DNA of 6,706 nt, taken from the NCBI GenBank assembly GCA_022601315.1, contig JAHZIU010000233.1, positions 1 through 6,706 of the forward strand. Reading direction: 5' to 3'. A program made the position numbers and the translations under genes. Positions 1 through 6,057 of the stretch are shown piece after piece (position 1 is the stretch's first letter; the number at the start of each line of letters is the position of its first letter). The DNA is from Betaproteobacteria bacterium (GTDB lineage: Bacteria; Pseudomonadota; Gammaproteobacteria; Burkholderiales; Nitrosomonadaceae). Below the pieces are notes generated by a model. The model had not been told where the DNA came from and did no database searches. It saw nothing but the letters and a program-made list of their open reading frames with translations.

Positions 1-60
1 AACGCAGGCCAGCATCAGCCACCATAAATAATGCAGATCTTTGGATTGTTCAGTACTCAT
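1..60 (-). CDS. N-terminus of a probable membrane protein (PerM/AI-2E transporter-like), cut by the window edge
   Basis: An ATG at 58-60 on the minus strand opens a frame that runs off the window after 20 codons. The peptide starts MSTEQSKDL and then becomes hydrophobic (HYLWWLMLACV), as at the start of a first transmembrane helix. A short polar N-terminus leading directly into a membrane segment is how AI-2E/PerM family transporters usually begin. From memory, such a gene often lies divergently next to purM in betaproteobacteria. Only 20 residues are visible, no clear Shine-Dalgarno sequence precedes the ATG, and no family motif can be checked. The transporter identity is therefore inference from context; other inner-membrane proteins remain possible. 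Confidence 0.4.
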   Translation of the reverse strand, partial: MSTEQSKDLHYLWWLMLACV

Positions 61-85
61 CAACGATTATCTTAGCTTAAAAAGT

Positions 86-120
86 GCACTTTATCTGTAA
101 CTGCACAAGAACTCAACTTG
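86..120. repeat. Left copy of an imperfect direct repeat flanking the accessory block
   Basis: This 35-base stretch matches 3564-3598 in the same orientation at 28 of 35 positions by hand alignment. The best-conserved parts are ATCTGTAAC, GCAC, GAAC and AACTTG. The right copy contains the ribosome binding site and TTG start codon of purM. This left copy also has a TTG at its end (118-120), but the frame after it stops after seven codons. It therefore looks like a duplicated, non-functional purM leader. Confidence 0.55.
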
Positions 121-142
121 GTTCCATTGTATGAAAGTTGAG
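112..142. repeat. Inverted repeat with 8-base perfect arms
   Basis: CTCAACTT (112-119) is followed 15 bases later by its exact reverse complement AAGTTGAG (135-142). The left arm overlaps the end of the left direct repeat. It may be an operator-like palindrome or a weak hairpin between the two minus-strand genes. There is no T-run next to it, so it is not called a terminator. Confidence 0.35.
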
Positions 143-160
143 AGATAAGACCAGGCCGGC

Positions 161-188
161 AAAAAATGCACGCGCCGCTGCGCGGCGC
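161..188 (-). terminator. Probable intrinsic terminator of the FGE-like gene
   Basis: On the minus strand, 50 bases after the FGE-like stop codon, a perfect 7-bp all-GC stem (GCGCCGC/GCGGCGC at 172-178 and 182-188, 3-base loop) is followed by five bases and then six Ts (161-166). Polarity fits termination of minus-strand transcription only. A hairpin soon after a variable region is also a feature of diversity-generating-retroelement targets; the T-run favours a terminator here. Confidence 0.65.
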
Positions 189-237
189 TCAGTGAACAGC
201 AAACCAGCGTTTCAGTGATCAGCGCACCAGTGACCCG

Positions 238-1317
238 CTATTCGATGGGGGACGAACACAACACCCGAAAACCGATATTGAAGTAACGGCCGTCCGGATG
301 GTAGTTGAAGCGCGCCGACGAGCGTACGCTGCCCGGATCATCGTCCCAGGAACAACCGCGCAGCACGCGGGTCTCTTCAACATCAGTATCTTCACGACCA
401 TCATCGGCCTTATAAGGATATGGTGTATAACAACTACCAGTCCACTCCCACACATTACCTGACAAATCAGAGCACCCATCTTGCGTGGCCAGAGACGGCG
501 TATCACCAGATGGGAAAACACCCACCGGACTCGTACGACGTAATTTTACGTTCAATGTATTGCAGTAAATGACATCGAATGTGTCGCCCCAGGCATGCCG
601 CCTGCCTTCCTTGCCACTGGTAGCGGCTTCCCATTCCGCCTCCGTAGATAAGCGAAAACATTGCCCCGTCTGAACAGACAGCCAGGCACAGTACGCACGC
701 GCCTCAAACCAGCAAACACCTACAACCGGATAATTTAGTGCATTAAATGCAGGATTATTCCAATAGCCTGGTTGTGAAAACTGCTGATCCGGCCATTTCT
801 CCAACAGCATGGCCTCGAACGCCTCATCAGTCATCGTACAGTGGTCTTGCCATTGTTGAGTTTGTTCTTCAGTCCACGCCTGTTCCTCGGCAATTCGCGC
901 AAGCAAACCAACCTCGTCCATGAGTCGGTTGCGCCAATGCTGCCAGTTTTCTCTGTGCCCTTCCCCCGTACCTTCACCCCGTTGCCAGCGTTGTGCTGCC
1001 GGTGTATCCCACCAACGCTCGTCCTGGTAACCACCTGCGTCGATAAAACATTGAAACTCTGCATTCGTAACCGGGAATTGCCCCAGTGAAAAAGGTCCAA
1101 GCTCCACTTTATGTCGAGGCGCTTCATTTTCATACAACCCTTCATCGCTGCCAATCGCATAAACACCGCCCCCAATCGCCACCATCGGAGGCAATAAAAA
1201 CCGACCCAATGGGCCTTGCCGCTCTTCAAAACCTGGATCACCTAACGCGCCGAGTGTGTTAGCTGCGTTAATACGTGCACATAAATCCGTAGCCGGATCT
1301 CTGCTGCATTCAACCAA
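238..1317 (-). CDS. FGE-sulfatase (SUMF1/C-type-lectin fold) domain protein, probably 5'-truncated and non-catalytic
   Basis: The 359-codon frame carries a formylglycine-generating-enzyme fold over residues about 43-353. Landmarks are FPVTNAEFQCFIDAGGY (81-97), PVVGVCWFEARAYCAWLS (197-214), LSTEAEWEAA (223-232; families usually have LPTEAEWEAA), LSGNVWEWT (285-293) and RVLRGCSW (317-324). True FGE enzymes carry a catalytic cysteine pair just after this RGGSW-type motif. No cysteine occurs between residues 323 and 353, so a binding or sensor role is more likely than sulfatase activation. Residues about 15-30 (RINAANTLGALGDPGF) resemble the end of a HEAT-like repeat that precedes FGE domains in larger NACHT/STAND-type proteins. 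The frame begins with TTG directly after in-frame TAA codons and has no ribosome binding site. The gene is thus probably the 3' remnant of a longer one. Sampled GC is about 60-65%. Confidence 0.8.
   Translation of the reverse strand: MVECSRDPATDLCARINAANTLGALGDPGFEERQGPLGRFLLPPMVAIGGGVYAIGSDEGLYENEAPRHKVELGPFSLGQFPVTNAEFQCFIDAGGYQDERWWDTPAAQRWQRGEGTGEGHRENWQHWRNRLMDEVGLLARIAEEQAWTEEQTQQWQDHCTMTDEAFEAMLLEKWPDQQFSQPGYWNNPAFNALNYPVVGVCWFEARAYCAWLSVQTGQCFRLSTEAEWEAATSGKEGRRHAWGDTFDVIYCNTLNVKLRRTSPVGVFPSGDTPSLATQDGCSDLSGNVWEWTGSCYTPYPYKADDGREDTDVEETRVLRGCSWDDDPGSVRSSARFNYHPDGRYFNIGFRVLCSSPIE
265..348 (-). other. Candidate diversity-generating-retroelement variable region
   Basis: Residues 324-351 of the FGE-like protein align with the C-type-lectin variable region of known retroelement targets, where template AAC/AAT codons are mutated at adenines. 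Here the segment FNYHPDGRYFNIGFR is encoded by TTC AAC TAC CAT CCG GAC, then GGC CGT TAC TTC AAT, then ATC GGT TTT CGG. Each presumed variable codon ends in C or T and differs from AAC/AAT only at its first two bases, while PD, R and IGFR are constant. No reverse transcriptase or template repeat is in the window, so this is a pattern-based inference. Confidence 0.4.
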
Positions 1318-1563
1318 TTATTTTTACAAGTTCTGGCGCAAACCATCCAACACGATCACACTCGTCTGTATGGTCTTTGGAAATACCGTCGCTGGCTTGT
1401 TAAATTAACACGAAAAGATAATACAATGACCGATAGAAATCCGGTTATGATAAATCACTTAACTGACTCCATATTGCTTGAACATTTTACGGACTATACA
1501 GCTCCAGAAAATCCTGTACCTTCTGCGAAGTCAGAGGCGGGACGCATCCAAACGGAGAAGTAA
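1285..1563 (+). pseudogene. Possible remnant of an unrecognised plus-strand gene
   Basis: A plus-strand frame is open for 92 codons between TAA at 1282 and TAA at 1561. The only ATG that could give a sizeable product is at 1426 (45 codons, MTDRNPVMINHLTDSILLEHF onward shortened here to its start MTDRNPVM). The upstream part reads sensibly as protein (for example QHDHTRLYGLWKYRRWLV) but has no good start, so it resembles the 3' end of a truncated gene. It overlaps the 5' end of the FGE-like frame by 33 bases. I do not recognise the family, and a chance open frame of this length is possible. Confidence 0.25.
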
Positions 1564-1687
1564 CCTGAACTGTGACTAATAATCCAACGCATTCGGGGCA
1601 GCACATACCCCAAATTAGGCTTAAAGCTCGCAGATATATTTAGATGCTCTCAATTCACACCTTCCATCCGGCTTGCCCAACAATTCG
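1318..1687. other. 370-base stretch without a confident gene
   Basis: This lies between the stand-alone TIR gene and the FGE-like frame. It holds most of the possible plus-strand gene remnant (to 1563) and the attC-like palindrome (1582-1693). On the minus strand all frames are broken by stops, including TAA AAA TAA immediately upstream of the FGE-like frame, so that gene cannot be extended. No terminator is seen after the TIR gene. Confidence 0.5.
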
Positions 1688-1693
1688 TTAGCC
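1582..1693. other. Imperfect palindrome resembling an integron attC recombination site
   Basis: On the plus strand the left end ATCCAAC (1582-1588) fits the R'' consensus RYYYAAC. The right end GTTAGCC (1687-1693) fits the R' consensus GTTRRRY at all but one base. Inward, GCATT (1589-1593) pairs with AATTC (1682-1686) at four of five positions. After a small internal loop, GGGCAGC (1596-1602) pairs with GCTTGCCC (1671-1678), leaving one bulged T at 1673. The total of 112 bases is within the usual attC range. The stop codon of the TIR gene (1688-1690) lies inside the outer box, as is common for integron cassettes. No integrase is present in the window. Confidence 0.35.
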
Positions 1694-2119
1694 CATTTTT
1701 TCCCGGTCAAACCCAAAACCCCATGTTCCTAATATTTCTTGATAACCATCTTCAATATTATTTCTAAGGTCAGCCATTTGAAATAAGCCCAAAGTCCATG
1801 ATAGGGACTCGTAATCACAATCTTCTATAACAACTGGAAGAATATGTTCATCATATTGACTATGTCTTAATGCATAACCAAGCTCCATTTTCACCCATTT
1901 TGATGATATAGATTCGCCTGACAATAGAATAATGAACCAATCGCATCGCCTTAGAGCCCTTCCAATTTCATCATGCCACTGTTGAGCACCTTTAATATTC
2001 GTTTCGCTATACCACACAGATATATTGTGATTACGAAGGGTTTCAGCCACTTTTTCAGTAATTTCTTTATTTTTCGATGAATGCGAGAGAAAAACCTCTT
2101 TAGGAACCATGGCTACCAT
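1688..2119 (-). CDS. Stand-alone TIR-domain protein (probable NAD-cleaving effector)
   Basis: The 143-residue protein is almost entirely one TIR domain (residues about 7-125). It opens with KEVFLSHSSKNKEITEKV (7-24), the box 1 region, continues with ISVWYSETNIKGAQQWHDEI (33-52), and has SSKWVKMELGYAL (72-84). Glutamate 79 in that last motif is at the position of the catalytic glutamate of SARM1-type TIR NAD hydrolases, which suggests enzymatic activity rather than scaffolding. Two ATGs compete: 2119, and 2110, which has an AGGGG at better spacing (10 bases) and would shorten the protein by three residues. Either start overlaps the 3' end of the upstream helical-TIR gene (20 or 11 bases), implying translational coupling. 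The two TIR domains are about 40% identical by eye over 76 residues, so they are diverged paralogues or separate acquisitions. Sampled GC is 37-40%, well below neighbouring genes. Confidence 0.9.
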   Translation of the reverse strand: MVAMVPKEVFLSHSSKNKEITEKVAETLRNHNISVWYSETNIKGAQQWHDEIGRALRRCDWFIILLSGESISSKWVKMELGYALRHSQYDEHILPVVIEDCDYESLSWTLGLFQMADLRNNIEDGYQEILGTWGFGFDREKMG

Positions 2120-3404
2120 GCCCCTGGTTAAGATATTCTAAAAATTCTTTAACTATCTTCTCTCCTAAAATATTTTGTGGCTCATCTGGAGATAACAACA
2201 AGTGTTCAATTTTTGAAAGTATCCAAGGCAACCTTGTAAGATCACTTTGATTATTGCTGATAAGTACAGGAAAAAACCTCCCCTTATATTTCTCATTAAA
2301 TAAAGCATGTTCAAGTTCTAATCGTACCCATGGTGAGCTATATGAATGCTTATTTAGTATCGCGATAATTGTATCCGATGAGTCGAGGGCGTTATTAACC
2401 AGACTCGCCCACTCAGAACCAGGGGTTATGAGACTATCATTCCAAACATTTATATTATACTTGCGAAGCTCATTCTCTACAGCGAAGGCTATTTCATTAT
2501 CATTCCTTGAATGAGATACAAATACCTGTTTTATACTTTTTACTTTTGTCGGTGTGTTATTTTTTTGCACACGAACATCGCTTCTAATGATCAACGCAAG
2601 CACTTCAATCCGTTCCTGCCCTTCAAGCAAGGGGGGCAACGTTGCCGCACCCGTTTTGAAGATTTCCAGCGCATCATTACTGGCAATATAGTCGTCAAAT
2701 TTTTCATCAATCGTTTTGATACGTACCAGGATTTCCTTCGACAGCGCACGTGCCGCATTACCCGTTGCGATGGTGAAAGCAGACTTGGCCTCTGGATATT
2801 GGTCAGGGCTCTTTAACAATTCCGCGAAGGCCGCAAATACCAGTTCACTAAATTTGCGCTGGGTGCTTTGATCAATGGTGGGTAGCCCTGTCTGTGCAAT
2901 TTGCGCAAAAATGGGCGGTAATTTACGAACTGGCCAAGCGGTCAATGCAGCTAATGTTCGATCAAAGTCATCGGTCAATGATTGATCTAACAGGCTGTTT
3001 CCACCCGGCGCGACAAATTCTGATGTGCCTTGTATAATCATTTCCAAATGGTGATCGATTGGGCTATTGCCTGGGTTGGCACGACGATCAAGCGTGTCTG
3101 AGCGAATCTTCATTAGCACGCCTCGCGCATGCTTCTCAAAACGTAAGGTATCTGACCGGTCAAACTGGCTGTAACCTGCATCTATCGTCTCCTTGGCCGC
3201 ATCAAGTACATCAAACGCTGCACGCACCCAGGCCAAACGAGTGGCACGCATCAAGTCGTGGTTGCCTGAAATAACGTTGTAAGGATTCAAATCACCCAGC
3301 CGTTCGCGGACACGACGCTGCACATGTTGTGGGAGCGCACTCGCTATTACGCCGCCCAACCCACCAACAAACATCAAATCACCTAATTTTTCCAACCAGT
3401 TCAT
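2100..3404 (-). CDS. Helical N-terminal domain fused to a C-terminal TIR domain
   Basis: From the ATG at 3404 the protein has 434 residues. The start is chosen because GGAAA lies eight bases upstream; a longer frame reaches back to a TTG at 3524 (474 residues) and another ATG is at 3419. Residues 1-280 (numbered from 3404) contain no enzyme motif I recognise. They include LGDLNPYNVISGNHDLMRA (36-54), a motif I associate only loosely with helical regions linked to NACHT/STAND proteins, followed by predicted helices. Residues about 291-410 form a TIR domain: QVFVSHSRNDNEIAFAV, INVWNDSLITPGSEW and SSPWVRLELEHAL. The glutamate at residue 363 is the expected catalytic residue. GC falls from 52% (2581-2640) to 32% (2521-2580) at the domain junction, so the TIR part was probably joined later. 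It is the first gene of the minus-strand TIR pair. Likely role: a TIR effector in a conflict or anti-phage system (inference). Confidence 0.85.
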   Translation of the reverse strand: MNWLEKLGDLMFVGGLGGVIASALPQHVQRRVRERLGDLNPYNVISGNHDLMRATRLAWVRAAFDVLDAAKETIDAGYSQFDRSDTLRFEKHARGVLMKIRSDTLDRRANPGNSPIDHHLEMIIQGTSEFVAPGGNSLLDQSLTDDFDRTLAALTAWPVRKLPPIFAQIAQTGLPTIDQSTQRKFSELVFAAFAELLKSPDQYPEAKSAFTIATGNAARALSKEILVRIKTIDEKFDDYIASNDALEIFKTGAATLPPLLEGQERIEVLALIIRSDVRVQKNNTPTKVKSIKQVFVSHSRNDNEIAFAVENELRKYNINVWNDSLITPGSEWASLVNNALDSSDTIIAILNKHSYSSPWVRLELEHALFNEKYKGRFFPVLISNNQSDLTRLPWILSKIEHLLLSPDEPQNILGEKIVKEFLEYLNQGHGSHGS

Positions 3405-3422
3405 TTCAGTGCTTTCCATATA

Positions 3423-3452
3423 ACTAACCGGCAATAACCAACAATAACCGGC
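3423..3452. repeat. Three tandem 10-base units upstream of the helical-TIR gene
   Basis: On the plus strand ACTAACCGGC, AATAACCAAC and AATAACCGGC follow each other without gaps. The period equals about one turn of DNA, and the array ends 19 bases before the preferred start codon at 3404. It could be a regulator-binding array. If translation really began at 3524 the array would be coding, so it also bears on start choice. Confidence 0.45.
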
Positions 3453-3563
3453 ATTATGCATGAGTAAAGCCTGATCTTGTAATCCTGTCTGCTTTGCGCA
3501 AATCATGGATAAAAATAGATTCAAGGTTTTTCAGCACGCATTTGCGGTAAAATTACAGAAATA

Positions 3564-3598
3564 GCATTTAATCTGTAACCGCACGGGAACGTAACTTG
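3564..3598. repeat. Right copy of the imperfect direct repeat, spanning the purM leader and start
   Basis: This copy matches 86-120 at 28 of 35 positions. It covers the purM leader, its GGGA ribosome binding site and the TTG initiation codon. The distance between copies (3,478 bases) matches the extent of the accessory block. The pair may therefore mark the insertion boundaries, either as an old target duplication or as a duplicated flank from recombination. Confidence 0.55.
3585..3588 (+). promoter_or_regulatory. Ribosome binding site that decides the purM TTG start
   Basis: GGGA lies seven bases before the TTG at 3596. The frame has a TAA at 3569-3571 and no ATG or GTG between that stop and the conserved [13 protein letters not shown] region, so the TTG is the only reasonable start. 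Confidence 0.55.
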
Positions 3599-4651
3599 AC
3601 TTCATCTAATTCTGAAAACGCCCGATCTCAGCTTTCCTATCGTGATGCCGGCGTGGATATTGATGCTGGCGAACGTCTGATCCAAAATATTAAGCCTTAT
3701 GCCAAACGCACACTTCGCCCGGAAGTTCTAACCGGCATCGGTGGTTTTGGCGCTTTATTTGAGATTTCCAAAAAATACCAAAACCCGGTTCTAGTCTCCG
3801 GCACCGACGGTGTTGGCACCAAGCTTAAGCTGGCATTCCAGCTCAACAAACATGACAGCATTGGCATTGATCTGGTGGCAATGAGTATTAATGATATTCT
3901 GGTGTTAGGCGCGGAACCTTTATTTTTCCTGGATTATTTCGCTTGCGGTAAATTAAATGTTGAAACGGCCACAAGTGTCGTCAGCGGTATTGCGGCTGGA
4001 TGTGAGCAAGCAGGTTGCACATTGATTGGTGGAGAAACGGCTGAAATGCCAGACATGTACCCACCCGGTGAATATGATCTGGCCGGGTTTGCTGTAGGTG
4101 CTGTTGAAAAAGATCGAATTATTGACGGGAAAAGTATACGGGCTGGTGATATTGTCATCGGCTTAGCCTCCAGCGGCGCACATTCCAATGGTTATTCCTT
4201 AATTCGGAGAATCATTGATAACAACCAAATTGACTTGGCTGCTGATTTTAATGGTCGACCACTCAGTGACGCGCTCATGACGCCCACGCGAATATACGCA
4301 AAATCATTACTAACGCTGATGCAACAATTACCGGTTAAAGGTCTGGCGCATATTACCGGTGGCGGTTTAATTGAAAATTTACCGCGCATTTTGCCGGATC
4401 AAACAATGGCTGTATTGCAGAAGAACGCCTGGGAAGTACCACCACTGTTTCAGTGGCTGCAACAACAAGGCAATGTTAGTGATGCTGAAATGTCCCGCGT
4501 CTTTAATTGTGGCATTGGTATGACGCTGGTACTTGCGCCAGATCATGTTGATCACGCAATGCAACTGCTGCGTGCCAGTGGTGAAACGGTCTGGCCCATT
4601 GGTGAAATTAAGCAGCGTGAAGCAAATGATGCGCCAACCATGTTAGTGTAA
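3596..4651 (+). CDS. purM: Phosphoribosylformylglycinamidine cyclo-ligase (AIR synthetase)
   Basis: PurM closes the imidazole ring in purine synthesis: formylglycinamidine ribonucleotide plus ATP gives aminoimidazole ribonucleotide, in the cytoplasm. The 351-residue length is normal for bacterial PurM. Family landmarks are [13 protein letters not shown] (13-25), the glycine-rich ATP-binding stretch [14 protein letters not shown] (67-80), [12 protein letters not shown] (144-155), [12 protein letters not shown] and [13 protein letters not shown]. The sequence is intact with no frameshift. Translation starts at a TTG after a GGGA site, and the only in-frame upstream sequence before a stop lacks other starts. 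purN follows 21 bases downstream on the same strand, so the two purine genes are very probably cotranscribed. Upstream lies the minus-strand TIR gene, leaving about 190 bases for divergent promoters; no strong sigma-70 promoter is evident, though TAAAAT at 3548-3553 could serve as a -10 box. Confidence 0.97.
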   Translation: MTSSNSENARSQLSYRDAGVDIDAGERLIQNIKPYAKRTLRPEVLTGIGGFGALFEISKKYQNPVLVSGTDGVGTKLKLAFQLNKHDSIGIDLVAMSINDILVLGAEPLFFLDYFACGKLNVETATSVVSGIAAGCEQAGCTLIGGETAEMPDMYPPGEYDLAGFAVGAVEKDRIIDGKSIRAGDIVIGLASSGAHSNGYSLIRRIIDNNQIDLAADFNGRPLSDALMTPTRIYAKSLLTLMQQLPVKGLAHITGGGLIENLPRILPDQTMAVLQKNAWEVPPLFQWLQQQGNVSDAEMSRVFNCGIGMTLVLAPDHVDHAMQLLRASGETVWPIGEIKQREANDAPTMLV

Positions 4652-4672
4652 TTGCATGCCCAATACTGAGTC

Positions 4673-5311
4673 ATGAGATCTCTTGTTATTCTTATTTCAG
4701 GCCGTGGCAGCAATATGCAGGCATTGTTGGAAGCGAATCTTCCAGTCGATAAAATTACAGTCATTAGTAATAACCCAAATGCCAGCGGACTAATTATTGC
4801 CCAGCAACACAGCGTTGAAACTGCGGTTATTGATCATCGCAGCTTTCCTGATCGTGAATCATTTGACGCCGCATTGGCGGAAAAAATCGATACGTGCAAA
4901 CCCAAATTGATTGCGTTGGCCGGTTTCATGCGCATACTCAGTGATCGCTTTGTGCAACACTATGAAGGCCGACTCATTAATGTGCATCCTTCTCTGTTGC
5001 CTGCCTTTACCGGCTTAAACACACATTCCCGGGCACTCCAAGAGGGTGTTAAGATTCACGGTTGCACCGTACATTTTGTCACCTCACAACTGGATCATGG
5101 CCCAATTGTTTTTCAAGCAGCCATCCCCATATTACCTGATGATACTGAGAAAACGCTCGCCTCACGGGTATTAAAACAGGAACACCGTATTTACCCACAA
5201 GCAGTGCGCTGGTTCATGCTCGATCAGCTTAAAATTTTAAATCACTGCGTGGAAGTACGTAAAGCCAGTGTCAATGACATCGTTTTGCACTCACCAGGAT
5301 TACAAGAATGA
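4673..5311 (+). CDS. purN: Phosphoribosylglycinamide formyltransferase (10-formyl-THF dependent)
   Basis: PurN transfers the formyl group of 10-formyltetrahydrofolate to glycinamide ribonucleotide, an early step of purine synthesis, in the cytoplasm. The 212-residue protein matches the usual length. The N-terminal phosphate-binding loop is ILISGRGSNMQALL (6-19). The catalytic triad of the family (Asn106, His108, Asp144 in E. coli) corresponds to N103 and H105 in INVHPSLLP and D141 in SQLDHGP. LAGFMRIL (82-89) is also typical. The ATG at 4673 has only a weak GAG just upstream. Its stop codon overlaps the ATG of the next gene (ATGA), which implies translational coupling. It follows purM by 21 bases, placing two steps of the same pathway in one transcript. 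Confidence 0.97.
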   Translation: MRSLVILISGRGSNMQALLEANLPVDKITVISNNPNASGLIIAQQHSVETAVIDHRSFPDRESFDAALAEKIDTCKPKLIALAGFMRILSDRFVQHYEGRLINVHPSLLPAFTGLNTHSRALQEGVKIHGCTVHFVTSQLDHGPIVFQAAIPILPDDTEKTLASRVLKQEHRIYPQAVRWFMLDQLKILNHCVEVRKASVNDIVLHSPGLQE

Positions 5312-6057
5312 AATTTTTAGCACCCCTCTTTTTATTATGGGGACTTAGTTTTTCAAGTTTTGCAGATAACTTACCTCAACATATTGATATCAACTACTCG
5401 ATTAAGACAGGCATTGGTCAAGGCGAATTGAGTGAATCAGTGAAAATAACACAAGAAGAAAATTCACATCGTTATAATATTACCAGTGAAGCACAAGCAG
5501 TTGGTATTATGAAGATCATAAAGCCTGGCAGTATCACGCGTAATAGCCAGGGCTTTATCATAGAAAATGGATTAAGACCTACGCTTTTTTCTGACCAACG
5601 TGGAAATAGCAACCCGAGTTTTGCGCGTTTCGATTGGAAAAATAATTTCATAACACTTCATCATGAAGGTGAAGAAATAGAAAAACCTTTACCGACTGGC
5701 ACACAGGATCGCTTAAGTTTGTCTTATAGTTTTATGTTTACTTCCCTCCCCGAAGAGTATCTTGATGTCCATATAACTGATGGGCGCGGTCTGGAATTAA
5801 CACGCTATACGATACAGGAAGAAAAATTAAATACCCCAATTGGCAGATTAAACACCATTGTATTAACAAAACAACCAGCAAAAAATAACAAGGCCAAACG
5901 AAAAATTTGGCTTGCGCCAAGTTATTACATGCTGCCGGTACGCATTGTCGCTACTGAGGAAGATGGTCTTGAAATTGAAAAAATGGTTAGTGAAATTAAA
6001 ATTCAACACACAAACAATCATCAAGAAAGCAGCAAGAATACCCTAGGAAATCAATGA
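5308..6057 (+). CDS. DUF3108-family secreted protein of unknown function
   Basis: The 249-residue protein begins with a classical signal peptide: a lysine at residue 2, a hydrophobic core (FLAPLFLLWGLSF) and a likely cleavage after SFA at residue 19. It is therefore probably periplasmic. The mature part is rich in beta-strand-like sequence, including INYSIKTGIGQGELSESVKI near the start and KRKIWLAPSYYMLPVRIVATEEDG near residues 194-217 (shown in pieces: KRKIWLAP, YYMLPVRI). That ending pattern, together with location directly after purN, fits the DUF3108 family seen at this locus in many proteobacteria. No biochemical role is established from the sequence. Start: ATG at 5308 with AGGA eight bases upstream (5296-5299), overlapping the purN stop. 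The last 15 residues are polar and probably disordered. The next gene starts inside its stop codon. Confidence 0.85.
   Translation: MKFLAPLFLLWGLSFSSFADNLPQHIDINYSIKTGIGQGELSESVKITQEENSHRYNITSEAQAVGIMKIIKPGSITRNSQGFIIENGLRPTLFSDQRGNSNPSFARFDWKNNFITLHHEGEEIEKPLPTGTQDRLSLSYSFMFTSLPEEYLDVHITDGRGLELTRYTIQEEKLNTPIGRLNTIVLTKQPAKNNKAKRKIWLAPSYYMLPVRIVATEEDGLEIEKMVSEIKIQHTNNHQESSKNTLGNQ

Noticed and set aside
219..521. Minus-strand open frame of 100 codons
   Set aside because: It lies inside the FGE-like gene in another frame, and its protein is arginine- and cysteine-rich without any domain pattern.
831..1241. Minus-strand open frame of 136 codons and plus-strand frame 841-1089
   Set aside because: Both are shadows of the FGE-like gene, which alone carries recognisable family motifs across this stretch.
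1310..1399. Short minus-strand frame of 29 codons just upstream of the FGE-like gene
   Set aside because: It has no start codon or homology I recognise and ends within the FGE-like gene; it may be a decayed extension but this cannot be shown.
2254..2816. Plus-strand open frames antisense to the helical-TIR gene
   Set aside because: Compositions look random, and the minus-strand TIR and helical reading explains the sequence.
3405..3524. N-terminal extension of the helical-TIR protein to the TTG at 3524
   Set aside because: The extra 40 residues are not domain-like, include the 10-base tandem array and have no ribosome binding site, whereas ATG 3404 has GGAAA at good spacing.
61..3595. Insertion sequence, CRISPR array or tRNA associated with the island
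   Set aside because: No transposase or integrase frame, no spaced repeat array and no tRNA-like cloverleaf was seen.
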